A DNA stretch of 64,000 nt. Source: Ciona savignyi (lineage: Eukaryota; Chordata; Ascidiacea; Phlebobranchia; Cionidae). The number at the start of each line of letters is the position of its first letter. Position 1 is the stretch's first letter. This document shows positions 14,001-26,000 of the stretch, one piece after another. A program made the position numbers and the translations under genes. The notes under the pieces were generated by a model. The model searched no databases. It saw only the letters and a program-made list of their open reading frames with translations, and was not told the origin of the DNA. The DNA lies in NCBI GenBank assembly GCA_000149265.1, contig CH003303.1:2026-66025 (forward strand), read 5' to 3'.

Positions 14001-17000
14001 TAAGGGAATTAAAAACATTCGAAAAAGCATCTGGCCAAATAATGAACACAAGTAAAACACAAATTATTACAAACGATATATCAATTCAAAATATATTAAA
14101 CGAAGACTTCCCAAGTGACTGCATTAAAGAAAAGATAAAAATACTTGGCGTTTATTTTAGCTTAAGTATTGACTGCACACAAGACAATATAGCAAAATCC
14201 GTGATAAATACTTTATATTGGAAAAATCTCAAACGCAAATTAACGTTAAAAGGTAGAATAATGATTATAAACTCTCTCTTTATACCGCAACTAATTACAA
14301 TAGGAAGACATATGCTATTTCCTAAACATTTTATAAACGAAATCAATAACTATATATATAAATTCATATGGTATCCTTTTAAGATAGACCGCATAGCTAG
14401 GAAAAAACTAATAGCGCATCCTAAGGATGTAGGATTGTTCGCCCCTAACGTAAATCTAAAACTAAAGGCCGTACGAGCAACCCGTTTGTATGACTTAACT
14501 AAATTAGAAAAAATCGAAACAATAGCCCAAGAGTGGACTCGATATAACCTGGGATCAACGATAAAAGTAATAAATAATAAGCTGTATACGAATTCGGCAA
14601 TAAATGCAACGGAACCTAACCCCTTTTTTACTGATATACGCAAAACAATATACCAACTGCGTCGAACAGATTTTCAATGGGAATCTAATAAACTGAAGCC
14701 TATATACCTAGAGCTTTTAAAAAATGTAGCGCAAACAACAGTAATATGTGAAAATAGTGTTTAGTTTTAGTTTAGTTTATTTTTTTGCTCCTTCATTACA
14801 ATAAAGAAGAATACAACATTTGTTACAAATTAAGGAGACAGGATGAAACGGCAAAACTACAGTAGTTAAAACACGCCAGTGACTAGACACATTGCAAGTT
14901 ATGGAAAAAAATGACGTGGCCGTTAAACCATACATTAAAAAAAATAAATTTCAACAAAAACAATTTAAATCAAAATTAATTAATTAAATTTGGTGTGTTA
15001 TTTAATACTTGAGTAAAGTGTGCAAGCGCGACCCAGTACTGAGGGGGGAGCCGGCTTTGGGATTAAGTGGAAAAAGAAAAACCCCCTAAAATGAAATTCC
15101 ACCAGTGGTTAAAAAACCGTTTCAAAACACACTTTATAAAACATTAAATTATAATTGGTGCAAGAACAGTTATTGCACTACATTTATTAAAGAAAGCACT
15201 TTAAGTGCAGAACATTACTGCACTAGAAAATATAAATAAACTAATTATGATAGTGATATGTATACAGTATACATAAATATTTGAAATAACACTACATTAA
15301 AGAAAAAAGATAAACAGCAGCAAGCTTCCGTTTTTGTCTGTAATTAATGAATAGTAAGTCCGAAACAGTTTAATGTGAAGTCTCCACAGTAATTGGGTTC
15401 CACTGCCAAATCTCATCTTATTGAAGCATCATCGGAGAAAAAGGATTGCAGCCGGCGGCGAAGAGCAGGTGAATGAGCCGGGGAAGGTGGTAGAGCAATC
15501 GTTTCCGCCGATGGAATTTCTTTACAACTGAAACAAGAATTTCTGGGCAGTATGGGTCTTAAAGACTGCTAACAGAAGATAGGAAAGACAGTGAATAATA
15601 AGAGTAAATATAATAGTGCTGGTGAAGTACTAAAAAGATGTGGCATGCAGTCAAGCAATAAATAGGGGCATACTATTAGGGCCGGCTAAAAAAACTAAAA
15701 AGAAAACAGCACTACAAATACAAATTGCCATCGGCATGCCATTAACAGTAAAAACCCTGTGACTTAAATGGTGAAATGATAAAAATAAGACAGCATGCTG
15801 TGAGTTATACAGTGGGCTAATACAGTGATGGTGAGATAGTTAAATTGTGTTAAAGCAATTCAATCTTAACAATAGAAACAAAAATAAGAAAAACAAAAAA
15901 CAAAACAAAAGTCATAGCTTTGTGAGAGGAGTGTGCAGTAGGAGGATAGGGGAATAAATGAAGGAAAGTAATAATAAGGAAAAGGTAATGTTATAATAGG
16001 TAAATAAATATTATAGTAAAAATGACTGGCAATATAGTTAAATATTAGGGTAGTATTAAAGTGAGAAATGAGTAAATTCATGGAAGGGGATGAGGATCAT
16101 TCAAGAGGTGTTGTTTAACAGCTTTAATAAATTTATGATGTGGTTGAATTTCGCGAATTTTTATTGGTAATTGATGCCAGTATTTGGGGCCAATATATTT
16201 TATGGACTGTTGGGAAATCGTTTTACTGCAGAATGGAATGGCAAATTTTGTTTTGCTTCTGGTCGTCATCCTAGTGGTCATGGGTTTTAACTGTATAGAT
16301 TGAAGAAGGGCCGTGGGAAGCTTTTGATAATTGCACCGGTGCATTATAGATAAGATTTCGAGTTTATGCATATCATATATGGTCAGAAGTTGATGTTGCT
16401 GCATTGTTTTAACAGTGTTCTCCCGTTTGCCAAGGTTAAAAATCATTCTAATATACTTATTGCACACACGTTGTAATTTGGCTAAGATTTGGTTGTTACC
16501 AAAACACCAGGAGGAGATGCAATATTGAATGTGACTAAGAATTAGCGAGTGATATAATGATAAAAGTGAAGAACGGTCGATGAGTGGTCGGATTTTACGT
16601 ACCATTATAAGATTTGTATTTATTTTTTTGGCCAAATTAAGCATATGTGGCTTCCATGATAGTCTGTTATCTATGGTTAAACCCAGAAATTTAAATGAGT
16701 TGACTTGTTCAATTTGATAGTTGTTAATGATAATGGAAGATGGTAAAAGTTCAGGTTTGGTGGAGCTGGAAAAGTACATGAATTTAGTTTTGTCAATATT
16801 GAGAACCAATTTGTTGGTCGAGAGCCAAGTAGATACTCTTTCCAAATCATTATTTGCATTTTGACATATGACTGATTGGTTTGGACCTGGGGTGAAAATA
16901 CTGGTGTCGTCTGCAAACATAATTGTTTCACTGTGTTTTAGGCAATTTGGTAAATCATTTATATAAATGAGAAATAGAAGTGGACCAAGTATTGACCCTT

Positions 17001-20000
17001 GTGGGACACCTAGAGTTACCGAGTTCATGTTTGAGGACAAAACACCATTAAAATTAACAATTTGACGACGGTTTGAAAGATAGCTGGTGAACCATCTTAA
17101 GGCAACACCACGAATTCCACAATGTGACAGTTTGTTTAGAAGTATTTTATGGTCAATGGTGTCAAAGGCTTTTGAGAGGTCTAAAAAAACACCAAGGACT
17201 GATTTCTTTTTTTCCATTTGATCGGATAATAGATTAACCAATACATTGCTTGCATAACTGGTAGAATGACCTTTTCTAAATCCAAATTGGTGGTTGTGAA
17301 AAAAGTTGTTTTGTTTCAAAAAGGAATGAGTTCTGTTATACATCAATTTTTCTAGTATTTTAGAAAAGGATGGAAGTAAACTAATTGGCCTGTAGTTATT
17401 GACTGATGTATGCTTGCCTTTTTTATATATTGGAATGACTTCAGCAGATTTAAAAGCATTTACAAATTTTCCAGATTGAAGTGATAGGTTGAAAATGTGG
17501 GTTAAGGCTTGCAGAATGTTATTTGGAGTTGATTTTACAAGTTTTGAGGGAATATTGTCAATGCCGCTGCTAGATTTGGACTTCATTTCGTGAATTATTG
17601 CTTGGATTTCCAATGGGCTTGTGGGGAATATGTAAATGGAGGAGGGAGATTGAGGGCCCAAGTAGTCTGATGGAAGTGATGTGGATTGTGGGATGTTTTT
17701 TACCAACTCGGATGCAACATTAGAAAAATGATCATTAAACTGATTTGCTATTGTAACTGGGTCATTTGTCATTCTTCCATTTATTTCAAAGAATTTTGAA
17801 GTTGGTTGACTTTGTCTGCCTAGCAGAGAGTTAATGGACCGCCATGTAGCTTTCATATTTTTTCTATTGGATTCAAAAAGTTTCCTGTAATGATTTTTTT
17901 TCGCACCACGTATTTCACGGTTGTAAATATTTCTGGCAGTAACGAATTCATCTTTACATTGCATTGTTTTTTTTCGTATAAACTTTTTATAAAGTTTCTG
18001 TTTTGTCTTATTCAGCTGAGCAATTTTTATGGTGTACCATTGATTTTGTGCTTTTTTACTTTTTAAATGTATAATTGGAAAACAGTTTTCAAATTCAACA
18101 TTATATTGGTCAATTAGTTTAGTATAGGCCGTATCTGGGTCAGATTCACAAAAGATTTCATGAAGGTCTAAGTTTTGAATATTATTATTAAAAATGGTGG
18201 TGTTCAAGTTGGTAAAAGATCGTGATGACAATTCCGTACACGTTTTGGTTATTTCAGTGTTAATAGTCATTATGACTGGGAGATGGTCCGATATACTATC
18301 AGTAATAATACCTGATTTTAAAATTGTGGGGTCGAAAGTGCTCCAGATGTGGTCAATAACTGTTGCACCCGAGTCAGTAATCCGAGTTGGTTTGTTTATG
18401 ACAGATTGATAGCAATAATCGTGCATTAAATTTGTAAAATTTGTTATGTTGTTGTTGTTATTTTCTTTCAGAAGGTCATAATTTAAGTCGCCAAGAAGTA
18501 TACACTGTGAGTCTCTTGATTCGATTTTTTCAAGAGTATTTGACAAATTGTGTAAGAATAAAGCATTTGATTCAGAGTCCAATTTAGGAGATCGGTAAAT
18601 GACACCATAAGTTAAGGATGATTTTAATTTGGTTGAGTGCTGGGGAAATATGTCAGGAAAGACAACAAAAAGGGACTCAAAAATCCGCTCCTCCATTACA
18701 GTAAGGCAATCCATTACTTGAAAATTCAGGTCAGATCTAATATACAATCCAACCCCACCACCCCTGCTCTTTGACCGACTGTTACTGAGAAATACATAAC
18801 CAGGAAGGGAAGAATAATGACCAGTTTGGTTTGCAACTATCCAAGTTTCAGTAATAGCAATTACCTCTGGTTTAAATTTGAGAGAAGAAACCAGTGCTTC
18901 CAGTTTATTAAAATTATTTGGATTTGTCAATGATCTAATATTTAGACTTAAGGTAGAAAAACCTTGGTGGTTTGTAAATAAATGTGATTTACATTCTTCA
19001 GAGGTAATATACAGCTCCGGGCACCTAACAGAAGTCACCTCATCCCCATCGATTTAATATGTCATAATCTAAATCATTAAAAAATAAATTCAGCTTATTT
19101 GGGTCCAAATTTCCATAAGAAGAGGTGGAAGTAAGTAAAAGAGAAAGTTCAGTGTCAGAAATTGATGAGAATGGGAGACAGTGTTTAAAAGAGCAGTGAT
19201 CACAAAAGCCAATTTGAGATGGATGGGGCTAATTGCTTTTTAATATTATTTACTGATATATGTGAGTAATTGGAGACATCGGTTAGACATTTATAATGAT
19301 AATTAGACTTACAATTGTCACACTTAATAAAATTTTGATTTATTCGGATGAGCTTGCTGCAGCTCTTACAAAAACATCTTTTGGGGGTTGACATAGAGTG
19401 GGTAAGGTAACTGGCCAAATGCTATGTACAAACTAATTTGCACATGGTACCAATAGGGTTGGGATATTTGTCAGTATACTATAGTTTTAATACCTAGGTG
19501 GAAGAGGAATTGCAAGCAAGAAGGGCAGTAATGTCAGATAGTCTGTTAATAACTTGCCTTTTGTTGTTGACCATTGCGTTTATGACTCCGTTGATGGTCC
19601 ACACCATTCGAAAGCCAAAGGCCTCTTTGGCTTTCTCCATGATGCGGAGTCGTCTCGCTGTCAGTGACTCCGTGATTGCCATCTTCGTTCCTTTTAGATG
19701 TCGTTTGGCAGCGAAGATTTGATTTCGAACGATTCTGTGGACGAACTTCACGATGATCGGGGTTCGTCCATTCTTCGTTGGCAGCACGTGTGCAATGTCA
19801 ATCTGAGCTGGTGATATAGGAAAAGGCAGGTGAAGCTTATTAAAAATCGCTAATACATAACCAAGAAATCTATGATCTTTTGGGATGTCCTGGCACCCAT
19901 GTAGTACTAGGCAGTTTCTCCTTCCGTACTGCTCCAAGTCGTCTATTCGCTCATCCGTTCTTTGAAGCATGGCCCTTAGCTCTTTCATGGACGCCTCAAG

Positions 20001-23000
20001 ACCGTTCAAGGAAGACCTCATCTCAGCAACCTCCCTCGCGGTCACCGTAGAATCTGAAATAGAAGACACAGGGGCAGTATCTGGGCTTTTATTATCAAGC
20101 TTAGCTTCTATTATCTCTTGCTTGCCTTGTATGTTTTTCATTGCCTCTTCCATTGCAGCTAGTTTTCCCAACATAGTTGCTTCCATTTCTTTTTCCGATT
20201 CAGGTACCGTACACAATAATATTCAAGTTAAGCCAAGTTATAAAAATCCTTACTCTAGCAGCATCAACCTTATTCAAATAGAATGTGAAATCATAAAAAT
20301 GGCCGCAAATTACACTAAGTGAAAAACGAACCAAATCCCACTTTACTAATTTAGAACGCGATAGAAACTATAAAATAGCGCATAACGCATATCATTTCGG
20401 CGATTGGTATAGAGACAAAATTGGAATGCAATACCGGAACGGAAAAGTATTAATAAGAAATTGTAAATTTTGCGGAAACGAAACAGATAATATAAGGCAT
20501 ATTCTTACGGAATGCCAATTAACGGAAATAATGATTAATGACATAGAAGAAATAACAAACGAAGCTTGTAAACAGAATACGCAGATTACCAAGTCAGTAA
20601 TACTATATAACCAAACGATAAATAATGCAACGCCTAACCTATTTGTAACTAAAGTAATAAATATCTTTAAGTCCGAAATCATTAAGAAAAAACATCAACT
20701 CGATTTTGCAAATAAATATATTGGCAGTAACCATGATTTTGCGAGAAAAATGCTTTGGATTATAAACACAAAAATCAAAAATATATTAAGGCGTGAATGT
20801 ACATTGAAAGGCAAACAGGATACCTACGAATTATACGATCTAAAACACAATTACGTATTTTAAAAGCCGTTGTTCTTCAACTCGAAAGCGCTGTCTAAAA
20901 AAAATGGTCACTTACAAAGAAAACGTACGAATTATACTATTTTGTTATTATACATTTATAAAACAAGGCAATTAACTATTTTACTTTTACAATATCTATA
21001 TATATATATATTGGAAAAAACAAACAAAAAACTCACCAAAAAGAAAGTATTTTGCAGAACTCGCTGGCTGAGAAACTCATCCCTCTCTCCTGCAATGGAA
21101 ATTGTGTTAAAATGTGTAAATGTGATCAAATGTTAAATGTAAATAATATGTAAAATTGATGTAAAATGTTAAATGTAAATATGTATATATGTAAATATGT
21201 AATGTTTCGTATTATTATTATGTACGGCCGGGAAACCGGTAATCGTGTACTTAGTCGCCCAATAACCTAGGTTTTGTTGTTGGGCTAGAAAAAAAAAGTC
21301 TTGCCAACCGGGAGAGTTAAAGTGGGGTTTATGGTCATGTAGGTGTTGGGGTCACATAGGGGTTAGGGTCAAATCGGGGTTAGGGTTAAGTTGGGTCTGC
21401 TAAAGAATTATTTTTTGAATTTATTGTTTAAAGAAATGATTATGCTGAAAGTGTTGAAATTTAATTGCAATTAATCAATTACAACGAACTTTAGATATAA
21501 TATGAAAAAGACTTAAATTTTAAAACCGAAACATATATTTTTTTAAAATTTGTTCCATTTGCAACAACCATAGAAATATTGAAAATGGCCGCCAAATAAT
21601 TTCAACTCGTTAATTTTTCATTCCTTGTGAAAATTCGGAGCATTTTCATATGATTCCCACAAATAATTCATTCTTAACGAGAAACTCTAAATATTTAATG
21701 AAAGGTTCGAAATAGAAACATTATATTTGGCTGTTTCTTCTAGTTTTATTAGAATTCCCACATTTTAAATATTCATATCCTTCGACTTTGTAGTTTTCTG
21801 TCTTGCCACAATGTCCTATTGAACTGTGTATTTACAACTCCACTAACCTATATTGTGGACCCACATGGTCAGAACCCCTCATGGTTAACCCATAACCCTC
21901 AATTATAAACCCACAAAACCCTATTATAAACCCACAAAACCCTATTATAAACCCACAAAACCCTATTATAAACCCACAAAACCCCATTTATAAACACAAA
22001 AAACCCTATTATAAACCCACAAAACCCCATTTATAAACACACAAAACCCTATTATAAACACACAAAACCCTATTTATAAACCCACAAAACCCTATTATAA
22101 ACCCACAAAACCCTATTATAAACCTACATCCCCCAGTTATAAACCCACAACCCTTATTGTGAACTACAAACTCACATTGCCAACCACAACACTTAGAGGT
22201 ACAAATAACCCCCTTTCACCCAGGTGAGGTTATGGTTAGACCCCCCCACCCAGCAACTGTATGTGACAGTGCTACAAGCGACTGGGTTGACGTACCGGGA
22301 CGGTGGGTTGCTAAGAAACCCCTACATCAAGATGCATCTGTTGCCAGGTATGTTGGAAGCCCCCTGTGTTGGGCAGCACTAATAGGAGGGAAAGTGGGAA
22401 GGAGGGAAACTGCTCACCAAAACTATGCAAATTAATTTTAAACCTTTCCTTAATACTAATCTCAACCCTACGACTAACCTTAACTCTAACCCCATGTTTA
22501 AAACTAACTCTAAAGTCATGATATTAATTTTAGTTTGCAGTTTCCCGCCTTTCCGCTTTCCTTCTTAGTTTTCGCCCCCTGTGTTTAGTTTATTTTTACA
22601 TCTGGTTTTTCCTTAAAATCGCACTATGACATCACAACAGACCGTAGCGAGTCATCGAAACGACGGAGCAAAACGGCAAAAAAGACGCTGAACCCGGCGT
22701 GGAACCAATCGTTTGTATACGGTCCAATTCGTCGGCAAGATCTTGGCTCGATGGCGCTAGAGATCACACTGTGGGACTTGGATCGTTCAGTGGAAACGAA
22801 CAACCATTTTCTAGGAGAGGTTGGTTAATTGTTGACATCATATCGTTGATTGTTCACACCAAGGATGTCCAACCTGCGGCCCAGCTGAGATTCTTGTGCG
22901 GCCCCCGCTAGTCATTTTCACTCCAAGTAGTATTTTGAACTTTAAAACTTAGCCTAATTAAAATATATTAGTCAGCTTTTAGGGACGCAGTAATAGTAGG

Positions 23001-26000
23001 CTATAATATGGGAGCAGGAATACAGGATTATATATAACTATAAGACTCTGCAGCTCATTAAATTAATAGGTTCTGCGGCCCATTGAATTGTTGCAAGTGA
23101 CAATGCGGCCCACTACAATAAATAGTTGGACATCCCTGGTTTATACCATGTTGTTAATTGCTAACAACATATTGTTGATTGTTGCCACCAAATTGTTGAT
23201 TTTTTTATCTTTGTTGATTGTCTAATTAATTGTTGTTGCAGCTGCTGATTGATCTGGGGTTGGCGCGACTCGATGATACCACCCAGTGGTTTGAATTATC
23301 GATGGAGTCCAATTACCAAGCCGTCCACCACTCGGTGTCTCACTATGATTACCCCATGGAGCGCCATCGTGTGGAGAGAAGAAGGATCAGCGACACCGGT
23401 TTCGGGTTAGAGTTTTTGCTTTTTTAAGTTTTTTAAGTTGGTTCACAACATTTGTTACAGCTTTTGCTATTAATACCACATGTTCACAGTCAGGTACCTG
23501 CTATTACAATGGGTTCAAACATGTAAAGATTTCCTTATTCGAACCAGTTTGGTTTCTACAATTATTTTAGAATCAATATTTCAAATCTACCATTTCTAAC
23601 CGCTAAAAAAAAATTGTGGTACGGATTTATATAAAAAAATAGAATTGCATGTATGTTTGATGAAATAATTGCAATTTCTTATTATAATCATCATCAATAT
23701 TAACTGAAATTGCAAACCTTAACATTTTTCCAATTTTAAATCAAAATTTTATAATATTAAATCGCAGTTTTTTTCCACAAAAAGCACTTAGTTTTAAACA
23801 ATATATATTTCTGTATCTTTTCCTATTTAAATTGAATTCAAATCTAGATAATAGAATAGACATCTCTGATCATGTGCACAGATTAATTAAATTAAATGGA
23901 TTTCATCAAACCTTGGGTCATTAGTGGTGTTCAGAAGCAAAGTTGTTTAACCAAATTTGGCAAATAGTATATGGTTGCTCCCTTACAAACCACGGCTGTA
24001 GATGATTATTGTGCGAAAGAGCTGTCAATTAAAATTGTTTTCCGACAGGTCATATTACGAGCAGGACCCATCCTTCCCCAACCACACCCACCAGAGCTCA
24101 CCCGCGTTGGTCCGACATCGCGTAGACCCCACTTTAACCCATCGATACGGAAATCCCCCTTTGCCCCACCATCGCGACTTACCACCCCGAAGAAGAGGGG
24201 ACTCCCCTGGACGAAGAATGGGAGTTTCACCCTCCATAACCTCCATACACCACTCTGAGAGATCCCAAGGGGAGTTCTTACCCGGGGGTAGAAGGGTATT
24301 ACCCCCGTCCCCACAAAATATGAGGATTTCGAAAACAGGTAAGCTTAACATTAATTTAAATTTCTATGTCTATACCCATTGAATCAGGGACCATAAACCC
24401 CATGATTGGTTCAGTTTTATATTCAACCGCAGCTTCATATCTATGATTTTTACTGACTAGTTGGCTGTTACCACTGTTCCATACAGAGCACTTCCTAGAC
24501 AGTGTTGATAATCATGATCAACATTCAACTGCAAGATATCATCAGCAAGGATACCCCCCATCATCTTCCTATTCAAAGGATTCCATTCAAAGTCATGACA
24601 GCTCAACTCTGCAGCATAATTTCAAGGTTTCAATTTTGTTGTTCAAGTTCATTTTGTACATTGTATCATGGTTGATTAGTATTATGACATCACAGTACTT
24701 TGTGTTGTACTTGATTAGTATTATGACATCACAGTGAATAGTGTGGCTGATTAGTATTATGACATCACAGTGAATAGTGTGGCTGATTATTATTATGACA
24801 TCACAGTATGTTGTGTGGTGGTTGATTATTATTATGACATCACAGTATGTTGGGTGGTGGCTGATTAGTATTATGACATCACAGTGAATAGTGTGGTGGT
24901 AGATAATCATTATGACATCACAGTATGTTGTGTGGTGGTTGATTAGTATTATGACATCACAGTATGTTGTGCGGTGGTTGATTAGTATTATGACATCACA
25001 GTATGTTGTGCGGTGGCTGATTAGTATTATGACATCATAGTATGTTGTGTGGTGGTTGATTATTATTATGACATCACAGTATGTTGTGTGGTGGTTGATT
25101 ATTATTATTACATCACAGTATGTTGTGCGGTGGCTGATTAGTATTATGACATCATAGTATGTTGTGTGGTGGTTGATTAGTATTATGACATCACAGTATG
25201 TTGTGCGGTGGCTGATTAGTATTATGACATCATAGTATGTTGTGTGGTGGTTGATTATTATTATGACATCACAGTATGTTGTGTGGTGGTTGATTATTAT
25301 TATTACATCACAGTATGTTGTGCGGTGGCTGATTAGTATTATGACATCATAGTATGTTGTGTGGTGGTTGATTATTATTATGACATCACAGTATGTTGTG
25401 CGGTGGTTGATTAGTATTATGACATCACAGTATGTTGTGCGGTGGCTGATTAGTATTATGACATCACAGTATGTTGTGCGGTGGTTGATTAGTATTATGA
25501 CATCACAGTATGTTGTGCGGTGGTTGATTAGTATTATGACATCACAGTATGTTGTGCGGTGGCTGATTAGTATTATGACATCACAGTATGTTGTGTGGTG
25601 GTTGATTAGTATTATGACATCACAGTAAATAGTGTGGTGGTTAATTGGTATTATGACATCACAGTAAATAGTGTGGTGGTTGATTAGTATTATGACATCA
25701 CAGTAAATAGTGTGGTGGTTGATTAGTATTATGACATCACAGTAAATAGTGTGGTGGTTGATTAGTATTATGACATCACAGTAAATAGTGTGGTTGATTA
25801 GTATTATGACATCACAGTAAATAGTGTGGTTGATTAGTATTATGACATCACAGTAAATAGTGTGGTTGATTAGTATTATGACATCACAGTAAATAGTGTG
25901 GTGATTGATAGTATTATGACATCACAGTTAATAGTGTGGTGGTTGATTGGTATTATGACATCACAGTAAATAGTGTGGTTGATTAGTATTATGACATCAC

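Larger units (their letters stand above)
14758..20217 (-). mobile_element. LINE B (CR1/L2-like), full length, inserted in LINE A
   Basis: A complete-looking non-LTR retrotransposon on the minus strand: ORF1 region 19200-20216, ORF2 16078-19038, and a 1.3-kb 3' region ending at 14760 in short TAAAC-like repeats, typical of CR1/L2 tails. Its ends coincide with the point where LINE A coding stops and resumes. I found no clear target-site duplication. The intact 986-residue ORF2 argues for a young copy. Clade placement rests on RT motif style and would need a tree. Confidence 0.88.
12815..21296 (+). mobile_element. LINE A (L1/Tx1-like), 5' truncated, split by LINE B
   Basis: Sits in the 9.5-kb RIM intron, flanked by direct repeats AGTCTTGCCAA at 12804-12814 and 21297-21307; the match extends more weakly to about 24 bp. 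The body starts inside ORF2 after the endonuclease. RT codes at 12829-14759: STPGCDGL, NWRPISLLNTDYKILSKII, AIDFEKAFDR, GIRQGCP and QYADDLS. The C-terminal part is at about 20340-20863, with a CxxC...HxxxxC knuckle (NCKFCG...HILTEC). A 3' UTR and short A tail end at 21296. Same family as the LINE at 43853-49400. The interval 14760-20216 belongs to a second LINE inserted in the opposite direction. Confidence 0.92.

Noticed and set aside
19494-20216. Host coiled-coil gene
   Set aside because: Its position at the 5' end of LINE B and its L1-ORF1-like architecture make it transposon ORF1.
21895-22150. Interstitial telomere repeat
   Set aside because: Units are about 21 bp with AAACCCTATTATAAACCCAC, not a pure 6-bp TTAGGG series.
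23971-24258. Proline-rich ORF over RIM exon 24049-24338
   Set aside because: It stops before the donor at 24338; the other frame is open through both splice sites and agrees with neighbours.
24593-25628. Long repeat ORFs on both strands around the 39-bp array
   Set aside because: By-products of repeat units divisible by three. Considered as CRISPR-like, but there are no distinct spacers; units are contiguous.
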